64,000 nucleotides of DNA from Candidula unifasciata. Taxonomy: Eukaryota > Mollusca > Gastropoda > Stylommatophora > Geomitridae. Numbering within the stretch: the stretch's first letter is position 1; each line of letters begins with the position of its first letter. Of the stretch, positions 11,420 through 22,400 are shown in pieces. The translations under genes were made by a program, and so were the position numbers. The notes under the pieces are model-generated. The model had not been told where the DNA came from, did no database searches, and was given only the letters and a program-made list of their open reading frames with translations. The stretch spans positions 1,832,978-1,896,977 of the forward strand of contig CAJHNH020004890.1 in the NCBI GenBank assembly GCA_905116865.2, in the 5' to 3' direction.

Positions 11420-11842
11420 CGTACAGACACACAGTTTAGTCTCTGGGTGTGAAGCAGAAGTAGACCAAAATGTTAATCAAATCTTCTGTGATAACACATT
11501 CTTACAGTTGACCAGTTTAATTTATTTACTCAGATATACAGTGAAGCTTCGATTATCCGTCACCCTCCGTACTTTGGCTGTGAGCGATAACCGAATACAC
11601 GGATAACATAAATCACTTAATACATATGTAAAGTAATGTGATGTCACTACGGGTTTGAAAAAAAAAAAAAAATTTTAAAAATAAATAATGTTTACATATT
11701 GTATTCAGTTTTACAAAATGATAAAAACATACTTTAATATAAGAGTATTAAAGCATAGCAATGTATTGTATTACTATAAACATACGTTACTTGAAAATAA
11801 TCTGTCGCCTCCTTCCGAGTTATTTTTGAGGCTCTAGCTTTC
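11420..11842. other. No gene recognised
   Basis: AT-rich sequence with no feature I can support. Confidence 0.4.
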
Positions 11843-11965
11843 TGCGCCAGAAAGCACTGGCAAACTACTGGACGTAAATTTGCCTAGAAAAAAACACAAC
11901 AACCAAAAAATTCTAGGGTTGCTTCTGCAACGTCTTGTAAAGGCTACGCAACTAACTTTAACTTG
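11843..11965 (+). mobile_element. SINE A fragment, forward
   Basis: Contains actggcaaactactggacgt, aatttgcctagaaaaa and gcaacgtcttgtaaagg, which are reverse complements of the SINE A blocks next door. It forms an inverted pair with the copy at 11988-12165. Confidence 0.75.
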
Positions 11966-11987
11966 AGCTTTTTGCGTTGCGATTATG

Positions 11988-12165
11988 GCAGGATCAAAGA
12001 AGGATCTGCCCCTGGCTGTTGTGTGGTTTTTCTAGGCAACTTTACGTCCAGTAGTTTGCCATTGCTTTCTGGACGGTCGACTTTCATGATACCACTGTCG
12101 AAACTAACGCAAGGCGCATCACCCCCAGCTGAAATCGAACCCAGCATCCCGGCATTACGAAGCGT
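11988..12165 (-). mobile_element. SINE A copy, reverse
   Basis: Contains cctggctgttgtgtggtttt, ttacgtccagtagtttgcca and cgaaactaacgcaaggcg, then a head with the B box read in reverse (gaaatcgaacccagc). A (CGAA)n run at 12167-12190 follows. Confidence 0.8.
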
Positions 12166-12440
12166 TCGAACGAACGAACGAACGAACGAACAAACTTTTG
12201 TTTTAAAAGGGTTAAGAATTGAGCACGCAGGCCCGTCTAACATTCTGCCCTTCGAGGTCTCCCTCCATTCTTACATCATTTCATTCACACATCACACATC
12301 AAGTAATATTAAAAGTTAGCAATAGCATCATAATAATCAATACAAGCACTGGAATGTGCACATTTCTAACTACAGTAAAACGTATTATTTGTAACAAATA
12401 TATGGAAAATGAGCGCTATTTTTCACATATGTTTTATCTT

Positions 12441-14697
12441 CTATGGGGGCATATAATCGGTGCTCAGATAATATTCGAACAGTTTCCGATTGTATGTATA
12501 TGGACTAGTGGTACTTTTGATTTGCTGTGGTAGGTAATTCCACAATTGAGCTGCGGAATATGACAAACTTGTTTTATAAAGGTCTATCCTAGGTTTAGGG
12601 ATGTGTAATATGTTTAGACGCTTACTGTGCCGTTCATTATATTTAAAAAACGGCCATAAGTAACATGGAGAATTTTGATATAATATTTTGTAAGTATATT
12701 TTGCCTTATTGAAAAGTAGACGTTCACGAAGCGGTAGTAGCCTAAGACCTTTATAAGTTTCGGAGCTCACTGTTACATGATTGTTACCAATTAAGCGAAT
12801 GGCGCGCTTTTGCAGTGATGTGAGTCGCTTGATAACAGAGCTGGAACAGCCATCCCATATTGTAGAGCAATAGTCTACATATGTCTGGATGTGAGAAATA
12901 TAGAATATCTTTCTTGTGTGTTCATCAAGAAAGTTTTTAATTTTTGCAAGCTGGTAAACCTTTTTAGCTGTTTGCTTCACAAGTGCTTGTACGTGTGAGT
13001 TGAAAGTTAGATTTGCATCAATTACCAACCACAGCGTCTTGTGCTCAGTTACATTTTCTACTTGAGTGCTTCCAATGTAGAGTTGAAGCGTTCTCTGAGA
13101 ATTTAAACTGTATAGTTTTTGCCTGGTCGTTATTAGCATAGATTTGGTTTTATTAATGTTTATTTGCATACGGTTTGCACTGCTCCATTGGACTACATTA
13201 TTTAATTCTTGTTGTAATGACGACTCTAGTAAATTACATGTTTGAGCATTTGCATAGATGGTACAGTCGTCTGCGAATAAATCGCAGGACGACGACAGAC
13301 ATAAAGGAAGGTCATTTATGTAGATATTGAATAACAGAGGACCGAGAATCGAGCCTTGAGGTACCCCAGTATTTAAGTTAGTGGCTTGCGATAGTGATTT
13401 ATTGTAACAGATTATTAGTTTTCTATTTAACAAAAAGGATTTTATTAACTGTAATAGTCTAGGGTTAAATTTTATTGTTTCTAATTTTCTTATAAGAATG
13501 TTATGGTCTATCATATCAAAAGCTTTCCTAAAGTCTATAAACACCCCGCCACATATTTTCTCATCATTAACATTCTGATGCCATTTTTCAATCATGTTAG
13601 TTAAGGCAGTATGGCAAAAATAGTTTGGTCGAAAACCTGATTGGTTATCCACTATAAGTTTGTTGTGATCTAAGTGCTGAAAAGTTACATTATGAATATG
13701 TTTCTCTAGTGGTTTCGATAGTGAAGATAACAGGGAGATTGGTCTATAGTTACCTGGGATGCTACTGTCTAAGGAACCAGGTTTTAGATGTGGATACACT
13801 TTGGCAATCTTAAATGCAGATGGGAAGTAGCCTTTGACAAGACATTGGTTGTAAATAAAGGTCATCGACTCACAAATAACTGGGGCAGCACTACGAGGGA
13901 TCCTATTGCTGATTCCGTCTAAGCAGGATGTATTACTGCTTCTGAGACTGTTAAAATGTATAAAGAATTCCGCAACTGTCATGAGAGGAATGTCAGAAGG
14001 AATTCTTCAGAGCATTTATTTTCACACAATGCTGATAGCAGTGATAAATCACATGGACAGTTTGGCATTGTGGCTTTTAACATTTCTATATTGGCTTCAA
14101 AGAAATTACTGAAATCATCCGATGTTATATTAGATGTCAGCAAACGCGTTGAAGTACCTTTGTTTGTCAATGTATTATTTGCCTTCCATATGTCTTTGCT
14201 GTTTCTTTTATCTACTATTAGCTGTTTAAGAAAATAATTTTTTTCCTTACGAATGGTATACTGGACTTTGTTTCGCAGATTCCGGTATGTGTTTATATCG
14301 TAATTTTTATGCGACCTGTCTCGCTGTCTCATGATTGCAACTACCTCCTGTGTGATCCAAGGGGATTTAGTTTGATGTTCCACACGGACCTCCTTAAGTG
14401 ACACATGCTTATCAAATACACTAGAGAAGGTCTTCAGCCAATATTCCAGGGCGTCATCTAAATCAGGGAGCTGATAAACGTAGTCAAGAGGTGAATTGAA
14501 CAAGTCTAGTAGGAATGCATCTTGATTAAAATTTATATAGCTTCTAAATTTAATACTTACATGCTTTTGTTTGACAGTTTTTACGCCTTTTTTATTCCAT
14601 ACACAAATTACGGGGTAATGGTCACTCAGTGCTGTAGTGGGTACCTTGCATTCTATAATGTTGTCAGGACATGTTGCATAAATATGGTCTAGTGGCT
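12441..14697 (-). pseudogene. 5'-truncated APE-type LINE: endonuclease end plus reverse transcriptase
   Basis: This is the ORF2 of a non-LTR retrotransposon, which nicks target DNA and reverse transcribes its own RNA there. The minus-strand reading begins inside the endonuclease, with the terminal motif ALSDHYPVICVW near 14620. A linker follows (14503-13979), then the reverse transcriptase (13982-12441, 513 residues from its first Met). RT motifs in order are NYRPISLLSS, GVFIDFRKAFDMIDH, GVPQGSILGPLLFNIYINDL and FADDCTIY, with both catalytic aspartates. The thumb ends in a tract like KRLTSLQKRAIRLI. One frameshift near 13980 separates linker and RT. The 5' end stops near 14700, as expected from abortive reverse transcription. 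The RT frame is otherwise open, so insertion is fairly recent. Clade is uncertain (CR1/Jockey-like). Confidence 0.92.
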
Positions 14698-15458
14698 AGT
14701 AGTAGGTTTTTGTTGATAACTGATTGTTCATCGTCATCTTTTTAATTTGTATGACTATGACTGATAATAGAAACGGACGTTTAATCAAGTGATGGTTAGT
14801 CGAATTTGTACTGTAATTCTATTACCTCATGTTTCATAATGTATGTTTCATGTATATATTTTTGAGTCTGTACAATTCTTACCGCGCATGACTAGAGGTT
14901 GCACTGATCTGGTGATGCCGTTACATGTGCCCTAATTCATCATCATCAGGTGCCATGCCGACTGGAGTGGGCGATCATGCCTCTCCACAATCTGCGATCT
15001 CATGCATGATATTTGAGGCAAGATTTACTAGAGAATATACAGCGGTGGTTTTCCCCTTGACTTTTGCCGGTTTTTATATGGTTTGACTCCAATAGCCTTT
15101 GTCTAAAGAGAATTACCATGCAAGGTAGCAGGGGGGAGAGGTTATGGCGCCTCTTACCCGCCGATGGCCATGTCGTAAAGTTTTGAGGTATTTTATAGTT
15201 AGCTGTCCCACCAACTAACTCGCCTCCTCTCAATGACCATCACCTGTTTTGGTCCACGGCCACTTATTCAAAACATTCGTAGCTAATCTCTATATCTAGA
15301 CGCCTTTCCACCATCCGCCACCAGGTGGACGCCCTAATTATAACTCCTTAAAGATAGAGCGGGATATCTGGACTTGACCTGCTGGTTTGCTACCAGCACC
15401 AAGACTACGGTGTACAGCCATCAGGTCCTCTTGGTCTGTCATGCAACTGAGATCTTTT
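14698..15458. other. No gene recognised
   Basis: No family motif found. The minus-strand frame at 15000-15233 has no recognisable features. Confidence 0.4.
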
Positions 15459-15698
15459 GATCTTCTCAGCGTAGCTTATTTACAGCTACAAACAATGTGT
15501 TTTCTTGTAATGAGATTTTCTGATCTTCTCAGCGTGGCTCCTTTACAGCTACAAACAATATGTTTCTTGTAATGAGATTTTCTGATCTTCTTAGCGTGGC
15601 TTATTTACAGCTACAAACAATGTGTTTCTTGTAATGAGATCTTCTGATCTTCTCAGCGTGGCTTATTTACAGCTGCAAACAATGTGTTTCTTGTAACT
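15459..15698. repeat. Four 62-63-bp tandem repeats
   Basis: Units start at 15459, 15522, 15584 and 15646. Each runs gatcttctcagcgtggctta, a tttacagctacaaacaatgt segment, then ttcttgtaatgaga. The copies differ at only a few bases. Confidence 0.95.
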
Positions 15699-15869
15699 AT
15701 AGATACCCAGCCGGTCGATAGCCGGCGCTTGAAACATGTATTCCAAAGTGGTTGCTAGCAAGACGAGATGGTCTCAAACTGATGTCTGAGAGTGTGTAAA
15801 GGACACATTTTTTTGCACATTACTAGTCATATAGTAAAGGACTTTATTCGACATCTTTAGGCGTTTAGG

Positions 15870-16110
15870 TGTTTATGGTTAGACATATATTTTTTTTTCA
15901 ATCGATACTCGGTGGGTGATATGGTCAACATCACGCCGGTCACCTAGACTTCCCATGACTTTACCTTGTACCCATTTTAAGGCTGGGTCTACCTGGTAAC
16001 CAAAGTTGTTTTGGGAAAAAAAATCCGGCTCCGCTAAGATTTCAGCCTACGACCTTCGGATGGTACTTGGTAAAAAAAATAGAAACTTCGTGCCTCATTC
16101 AACCGGCTCC
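15870..16110 (-). mobile_element. SINE B copy, reverse
   Basis: Shows the reverse-oriented blocks tgatatggtcaacatcac, cttgtacccattttaaggct and gggtctacctggtaaccaaa, then AAAAAAAA and a degraded head (ccggctccgctaagatttca). Confidence 0.65.
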
Positions 16111-16531
16111 TAGACTGAGCATTGGTTATATCGAGGTCGGCGTTTTTGTGTCTGGAATTCGTATTTCCAGTTATCAACTTTTTCCGTTGTGGCGATTACA
16201 TTGCTGCCTGAGGTTTGTTGCTTCTGTCAGAGTGAGGGAGGGGATCTCGGCCTGCCCTAAGAAGGGCGGGCCATAGCCTTGGGACGTCCTGGATCGGGTG
16301 AGAGGGGAGTGGCTTTGGTGGCTGACATCGTGTCGTCTGGTTGTGGGCTGTGAGGTTTCTCCGGGCTGGTGGGCGGGCTTGTTCAGCTGTCATGGCGGCT
16401 TGGGTGGTTTTTCATTGGTGACTGGTTTTCACTGCGTCTTTTTTAGTATTGTGAGTTCATTCGTTTGCCTCGCTTGCCTTGGGGTGTTTGCTGCCAGTGG
16501 TTCTGCTCTTTTCGCTCGTTTGTTGGGGTAT

Positions 16532-17805
16532 CTACTCGATCCTTGCTTCTGACATTCCTGCCTCACGGGCGGCCTCGAGGCGGGCCCTCAGCCCCTTGAT
16601 ATGGTTCTGCGCTGTAAGGTACGTGGCACCCAGGATTGGTTGGTCCTGGTCTGTGTCTTCCAGGGGTTTAGTTAGCTGTGCCTGTTCTTTTACTGTTTCT
16701 GCTTCAGTGGCTGTACCTTTGTCCGCTTTCTGCGTTAACTTGTCTGTGTGGGTGCTTTTGTCAGCCCTGCTGACACTTAGGCTCTTTATTTTTATGCTGA
16801 CTGTCGTCCTTTCTTTCTGTAGTTGGTCGCGCTCTGTTCTGGTAGCCATCTCAGCAGCGACTGCCTCTGCTTTAGCCTGTACAAGCCGGGTGACCTCTCT
16901 GTATGCTTCTTCTCTCGCCTCTTTCAGCACTGCCATCTCTCTGCTTCTCTCCTCTCTCTCCTCCTGTCTGCGTCTTTCGTCTGCTGTCTGGGCCAAATTG
17001 CTGACGCTATCTTTGGTTGCTGTGGCTTCTTTCTGGTTTTCGCTTAGCTGTGCAGCAAACGCTATCCTGTCGTCTTTCAGGGTTTTAATTTCTCCTAGCA
17101 ACAGGGAGATAAGTTCGTGCGTTTCTGCCTTTTCAGCAGCAGCGATGGTTTTCTGTTTCTGGAGCTCTACCTTTAGTTCCGTGATTACGTTCGCAAGTTC
17201 AGGGTCTCTGGTGTCCTGCTTTTGGCTGGGCGGGCAGGTCGGCATTTTGTGCTGCTTGGTCTGGGTGCCACGTACCTCTGCTGGTGGCTGAGTCGGTCAG
17301 TTGCTAGCGCCAACTTGATCTCTTTGAGGTACGGGCAGCCCATGTACCTGGCGCTGTGGGCCCCTGTACAGTTTGAAAACCTTCTTCTTGGGTTTGGTCT
17401 CTTGAAGTCCGGGTCCTCCTTGGCCAGAGGGCATTCCTTAAAGTCATGTGCCTGTGAGCAGTATCTGCAGGCTAGGCTGCTGCGGCAAGTCGCGGCGGTA
17501 TGCCACGCCTTGTTACAGCGTGAGCATTGCTGAATCTCAGTACTGTGGGTACCCGGTCGCTGTTGCTGCCTGTGTGGGCGGGTGTTGGTGGCTCCCTGCG
17601 CCACGACTGGGGCGGCTTCTAAGTAGACTGGTGCCTCGATAGGGCCTACATCTAGGGCTGGTGGCGTCTGGGCTGGTGACTCCTCCGGGTCGTCGACCGG
17701 TTCTGGCATCGTCAGTTATGGTGCGGCGACAGGTGCTTCCTCTTTGTTGGCTGAGGTCGCCCTGGTGTCCCTGCGCTGGACAGGATTCTTCTTACCACGG
17801 GCCAT
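16532..17805 (-). pseudogene. LINE ORF1 (zinc-knuckle and coiled-coil protein), broken
   Basis: ORF1 proteins of non-LTR elements bind the element RNA. The likely start is the Met at 17805 (MARGKKNPVQRRDTR). An in-frame TAA lies about 30 codons later, before the second Met at 17709. Downstream come three Cys/His knuckles: CSRCNKAWHTAATC, CRYCSQAHDFKECP and CTGAHSARYMGCPYL. This trio is typical of I/Jockey-type ORF1. The frame then shifts near 17200-17245 into a long charged coiled coil (about 17245-16532, rich in Glu, Lys, Ala and Arg). No endonuclease or reverse transcriptase follows toward 16.2 kb, where a SINE B lies. So either this is an ORF1-only derivative or the 3' part was lost. Confidence 0.8.
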
Positions 17806-18350
17806 GATTTCGTGTGGCTGTGGCTGGCAAGAGCTGTACTATTCTGGCGGCAATTGATTGCTCACTCCCTGCAGAGTCTGGCAAAGCTCGTTGAGTGAAC
17901 TGACAAGTACACCGAGCGTGCTTTTCTCTGCAGTTCACGAGACAATCGTTTTACAAGTGGCTGGTGCGACTGGCTCTTCAACAAATGATGTGCTCCCGGG
18001 CCGCTAATGACTCAAACGCAGACGAATACCGATAGCGTAGTCAGCCAAACTCAGCCGAATATCAAGCGAGTCTGACCAGTATCTAGCTATCGATAATCAG
18101 GCTACGAATGGGTAGTTAGCAAGCGAACGAGAGACACACGTGGCTGATCGGGCGGTTTGAGCGAGCGAGCGAGCGAGAGCTGTGTGCGACTGGGCTGTCT
18201 TCGCTGGACTGGCTTGACTTGGCTTGGACATTCGGATACGCCAATGCAGCCGTTACAAATGGCGGCTCCCCTGAGAAAGCGTGGCATAGAGGAAATAACT
18301 CAGCAATACAGGTTCAGTCAGCGCACTGAACACCATCGATAGCATACAAC
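17806..18350 (-). other. Probable 5' UTR of the ORF1-bearing LINE
   Basis: GC-rich sequence directly upstream of the ORF1 start, with a gcgagcgagcgagcgag run near 18160-18178 and ggcttgacttggcttgg. No frame is conserved. Its boundary near 18350 is a guess from the change in base composition. Confidence 0.4.
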
Positions 18351-18700
18351 ATAAGGAGCGGGATCTAGTCAGAAACCTAGTTTCTGTCTGGTGGATTGTG
18401 ATAGGAACAATGTCCTTTCACAAAAGTCTAATACACGATGATGATTTATCAGTGATCACATTTACACGTTTGCTTTTAAACTTTTTTTTTTAAAATTAAT
18501 GAAACTTTTAACTCAAGCTTGTGTTTGCAAGTTTTTATCAGTGATCACATCGAAACAAAATCGATGTTGAAGAGGGTTGCCAATGAAATAGTTAAGAAAT
18601 TTATTAATGCTTATAATTTATACTATTTGTCATGACACTGTTGGCTATAGAATTTCTTCTTTCTTAAGTTCGGTTTCTTCAGTAACATTTTGACTGGCAA

Positions 18701-19490
18701 TTACTGAAGCCCTTCTAGAGCATTTGTCGGATGTTTTATGACAATCCTATGCCAGAGCTCTTTGAACATATGTCGCAGCTCACTCCGGAATTTGGATCCA
18801 GTGACACAGTAGAGGATGAAGTTGATGGAGTTGTTTACGTACATTAAAATGTAGACTACTTTATACATAAGGTCGATTAGGAGAGAACTGTTAGCATGAA
18901 ACAACCATTTCGAAAAAGCAACATATACTCTAAGTGGGGCCGCCGTAATCAGAAACACCATGGTTACAGTAAACAACATAATTGTCAGTCGTGAGCTGCT
19001 CTCCTGTCTGCCAGTGACCGCCAACGACTCGCGGCTGGCGTATTTGGCAGTCTTGTCCTTGGCAATCTTTTGCATCTTCCTGCGACGTAGCAGTACTCTC
19101 GTGGCGATGAAGGAGTTGCACACAATAAAAATAACCAAAGGAATAAAACAGTTCACACCAAGATCAATCCAAGGGTAAATTCTGAAAAAAAAATCTGAAT
19201 AATCATCTGAGATATAAGTACAATTTACCTGTATCGACCTGTTTCCATCTGTCACGATTATGTTTCCAAACCCATAGAACATGTGGCTATTGTGAGCAAA
19301 TATAACGAGCACAATACAAATTACAACAATGATGGAAGATTTTTGCGTGCAGCAGATCTTGACTTTGTGTGGATAAAACACTGACAGGAAGCGTTCAATG
19401 GTGAATGCCACGAGGATCCAGGCAGATACTTCCACTGTCACAAACAGCAACCATATGTTCATCTTGCAAATGGCTTCCGGAACCGTTATG
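18701..19490 (-). CDS. GPCR gene A, exon 3 (TM3-TM7 and C-terminus)
   Basis: The acceptor is cctttag before 19490, preceded by a poly-pyrimidine run. One base completes the split codon (phase 2 intron). The exon starts IITVPEAICKMNIW, carrying the ECL1 Cys, and runs to the stop at 18701. The C-terminal tail ends HPTNALEGLQ. Confidence 0.9.
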
Positions 19491-22400
19491 CTAAAGGTTT
19501 AAAAAAAAAAAAAAGTAACATTGCATTTAACATAAATGTTCTCTAAGAATGCAGACTATAGATAAATATTTATCAGGCGTCTGTTTTAAATTTATTTTCT
19601 TACAAATGCATTATGGGAAAAAAGGTGGTTTTTATAAAAGGATACACGATGATTTGGTACTGAACTCACTTAACGAATGGACAAGTCCTACGTATTCCTC
19701 ATAGCCGCGCGTAGATCTATTGCCTTCTTTTTGTCACGTATTAAGCCCTCAGAGACCAACAAGGCATAGTCCACAGATTTAGAACCTTGATAACCTCTCC
19801 AAAAAAAAAAAAAAAAAATTGTATCTATCTGATTTGTCAGCATCTTCCAGGTCAACCCAGTCTAAAATGGATACAAGATAAAATCATGGGAAGTGAAGGT
19901 GGATCAGATCACCCATCAAGTCTAGCATCATATGCCCGACACGCCAATGCCGGAAAAAAGGGTCCTTGACTTTTATAATCTCATACTTCTCAGATACAAG
20001 CTACATGCCCAGCCACATACCCACCAGTTTTTCCTTGAGCAGACTGACGAGCTCAGCAATATTCCACATAGTGGGCATCAAGAGGATGTTTACCACACAG
20101 ATGCCTCTAGTAGTGTAATCTGACCAAATGGACACCGAGAAATATTTGGTGTTTTTTCTAAGAAATATGGATTCTGCAAGATTTCTGTCGTGACCTGGTA
20201 CATCATCGAGTAAAAGATAACTAACGGCGGAATTTGAATCTAAGACATTATGTAACACTCAAGTTTTAGTGTCATTCAAACACCTTGCATCAGGTGATGT
20301 GGATAATGTTACCTGAACTTGAGAACATCTGTGTAAATCACAGCACCCTTTCTTCGCATAATTAATGATAGAGAAACACCTTTCTCTCCGCGAATCATCA
20401 AGATTGGCTCTAGATCTCTTGTTGTGCTAGAAAGATTAAACTAATACTATGTTTCATTTTGTATCAGTAGTATTCGGTTTACTCAACTACAACATTATTC
20501 AAGGGGTTAAAGCTGGGGCAAGTACTTAACTTCTAACACCGAAGGTGCGCTTTGACAACAGACGGACACAGCCAGAAAATGAGGCCAGGGAAGTGGTGAC
20601 AGTGATCACATCGTCTGTCTAGTGCCCATTTGTTGTTCATCTGTTGCCGCTTATCCCCCAGTGAAAAATGGGCTCTGTCCAAATGACACCTCATAACCTT
20701 TGCTATAGCAGGCAGTTCGCCCCATGTCTTCCTCATTTTTAAACTTCACCCTATAGCTTCATTCTCTCTGTGTTTTGTTGTTACTGTTGTTGGTCTGCCT
20801 TTATTGCCTGATTCCTGTGGGTTCCAGTGTATCCCTTCTAGTTAAACTGCTCAGTAACTATTTTTTTTCAATTCTTGATTTACTGGAATTTGATTAGTTC
20901 TCTCTCAAGCTCAGCATTAGTGACTCCATCTCACCATTTAACTACCTCTATACTGCGCAGGCACCAGTTAATGAATGTTTGTAGTGTGTTAGTAATTGTT
21001 TCAGTTCTCAATAACTGCGCTCCATACAACAGCACTGATCTGACATTAGAATTGAAAGTTTGGTATACGTTTTAATTTCTTGTGACTTCCACAAATTTCC
21101 CAGTGCCATGACAATTCTTCTTACTTTTTATATATGTATTTTAACATCTAACATCATTTCTCTATCCTTGTCAACATTACTGCCAGAATATATGTACGGC
21201 CCAACATCTAGAGCATTTCTCTATCCTTGTCTACATTACTGCCAGAATATATGCACGGCTCAACATCTTGTCTTTGATGCCACAGTGAGATGGAATCCAC
21301 TGCAAGTGAATTTCTGCCTTTTTTTGGACAACATAGCAAGTTTCTTTGTTAGACTTTGAAGTGTGCTGTCGGTAGGTTTGGACTCAAGAACCTGTATACC
21401 TGACAGTAAGTCAGTGAGAAAGACCATCTTGCCTGCGGTGATTTGCAGATTGTTCATATACTGTGCTGCCATCAAAAGGGCTGAGAGCTCTGCCTTTTAG
21501 TCAGAGCAAGTTCGTCTGGTGGGGGCTGCCAGGGACACGGTAGTGGCGTCTGGGTGTTTTATATAAACACCTGCCCCACCATTCGTAGTTGCCTCTTTTG
21601 CTGATCCATCCGTGTAGATTCTCGTCCAGCTGTCCTGTGGGAACATGTTGTTGAGGTGTTCCATTGTGAGTGCTGCTTTATTAAACAATCTTACTGTCTC
21701 TGTGAGGACTTCTCAGGCAAAACACCAAATTTGACAATTGTGAACTGCTCGGAGAAGGACATTTTCAACCCCGATGTTGCTACGTGCAGAAGACACAAAT
21801 TTCTTTAACTTCCGTTCGATAATAAACGTGAATAGAACTATAATCTTCATGTTAAATTTGCTAATTCAAACATGAGTCGACTTTTCGGGGAACTTTATGA
21901 AGCACCCTCATATATCATTCAACTGTAAGGTCTGTCTAGAACTAATCAAGTCTGCTTACATGTTTGGACTGTCAAGTGTATACAAAAACAAGGGAGGCAA
22001 GCCAATGATGAGAGCTCCAGTATCTGCAATAGCCAGGGTTATCAAATAAACTGCAGCATTTGAAGATCTCATGTTTCTCCTGCTCATCACAAGGATGGAC
22101 AGAAGGTTTCCTATAGTGCCAAAGACGATCAAAACTGGAGATACAATCTGGAGATAGAAATAAAACCACAAGGTGACTCATTACTACACCTTGATTTTAT
22201 ATATAAAAAAAAAATAATCAATACGTAGAAAGAAAGTACTTTTAGTCAATTTTCTTTTCTCTGACTGACTGGCTTTCTACCCCACCAGAACATCACATAA
22301 GCGATAAACACCCGATGACACAAAGTGCCACCATGTTGATGAGGATCGCTGTGGAGAGGTCACAGAAACCGTGTTCAGACAATTGGCCATATTTATGGCC

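Noticed and set aside
16479..17291. 270-residue plus-strand frame
   Set aside because: It is the antisense shadow of the LINE ORF1 coiled coil, whose minus-strand reading has zinc knuckles and normal composition.
18701..19490. GPCR gene A exon 3 as a single-exon intronless gene
   Set aside because: It starts after TM2 and has a clear splice acceptor; TM1-TM2 and the N-terminus lie in upstream exons.
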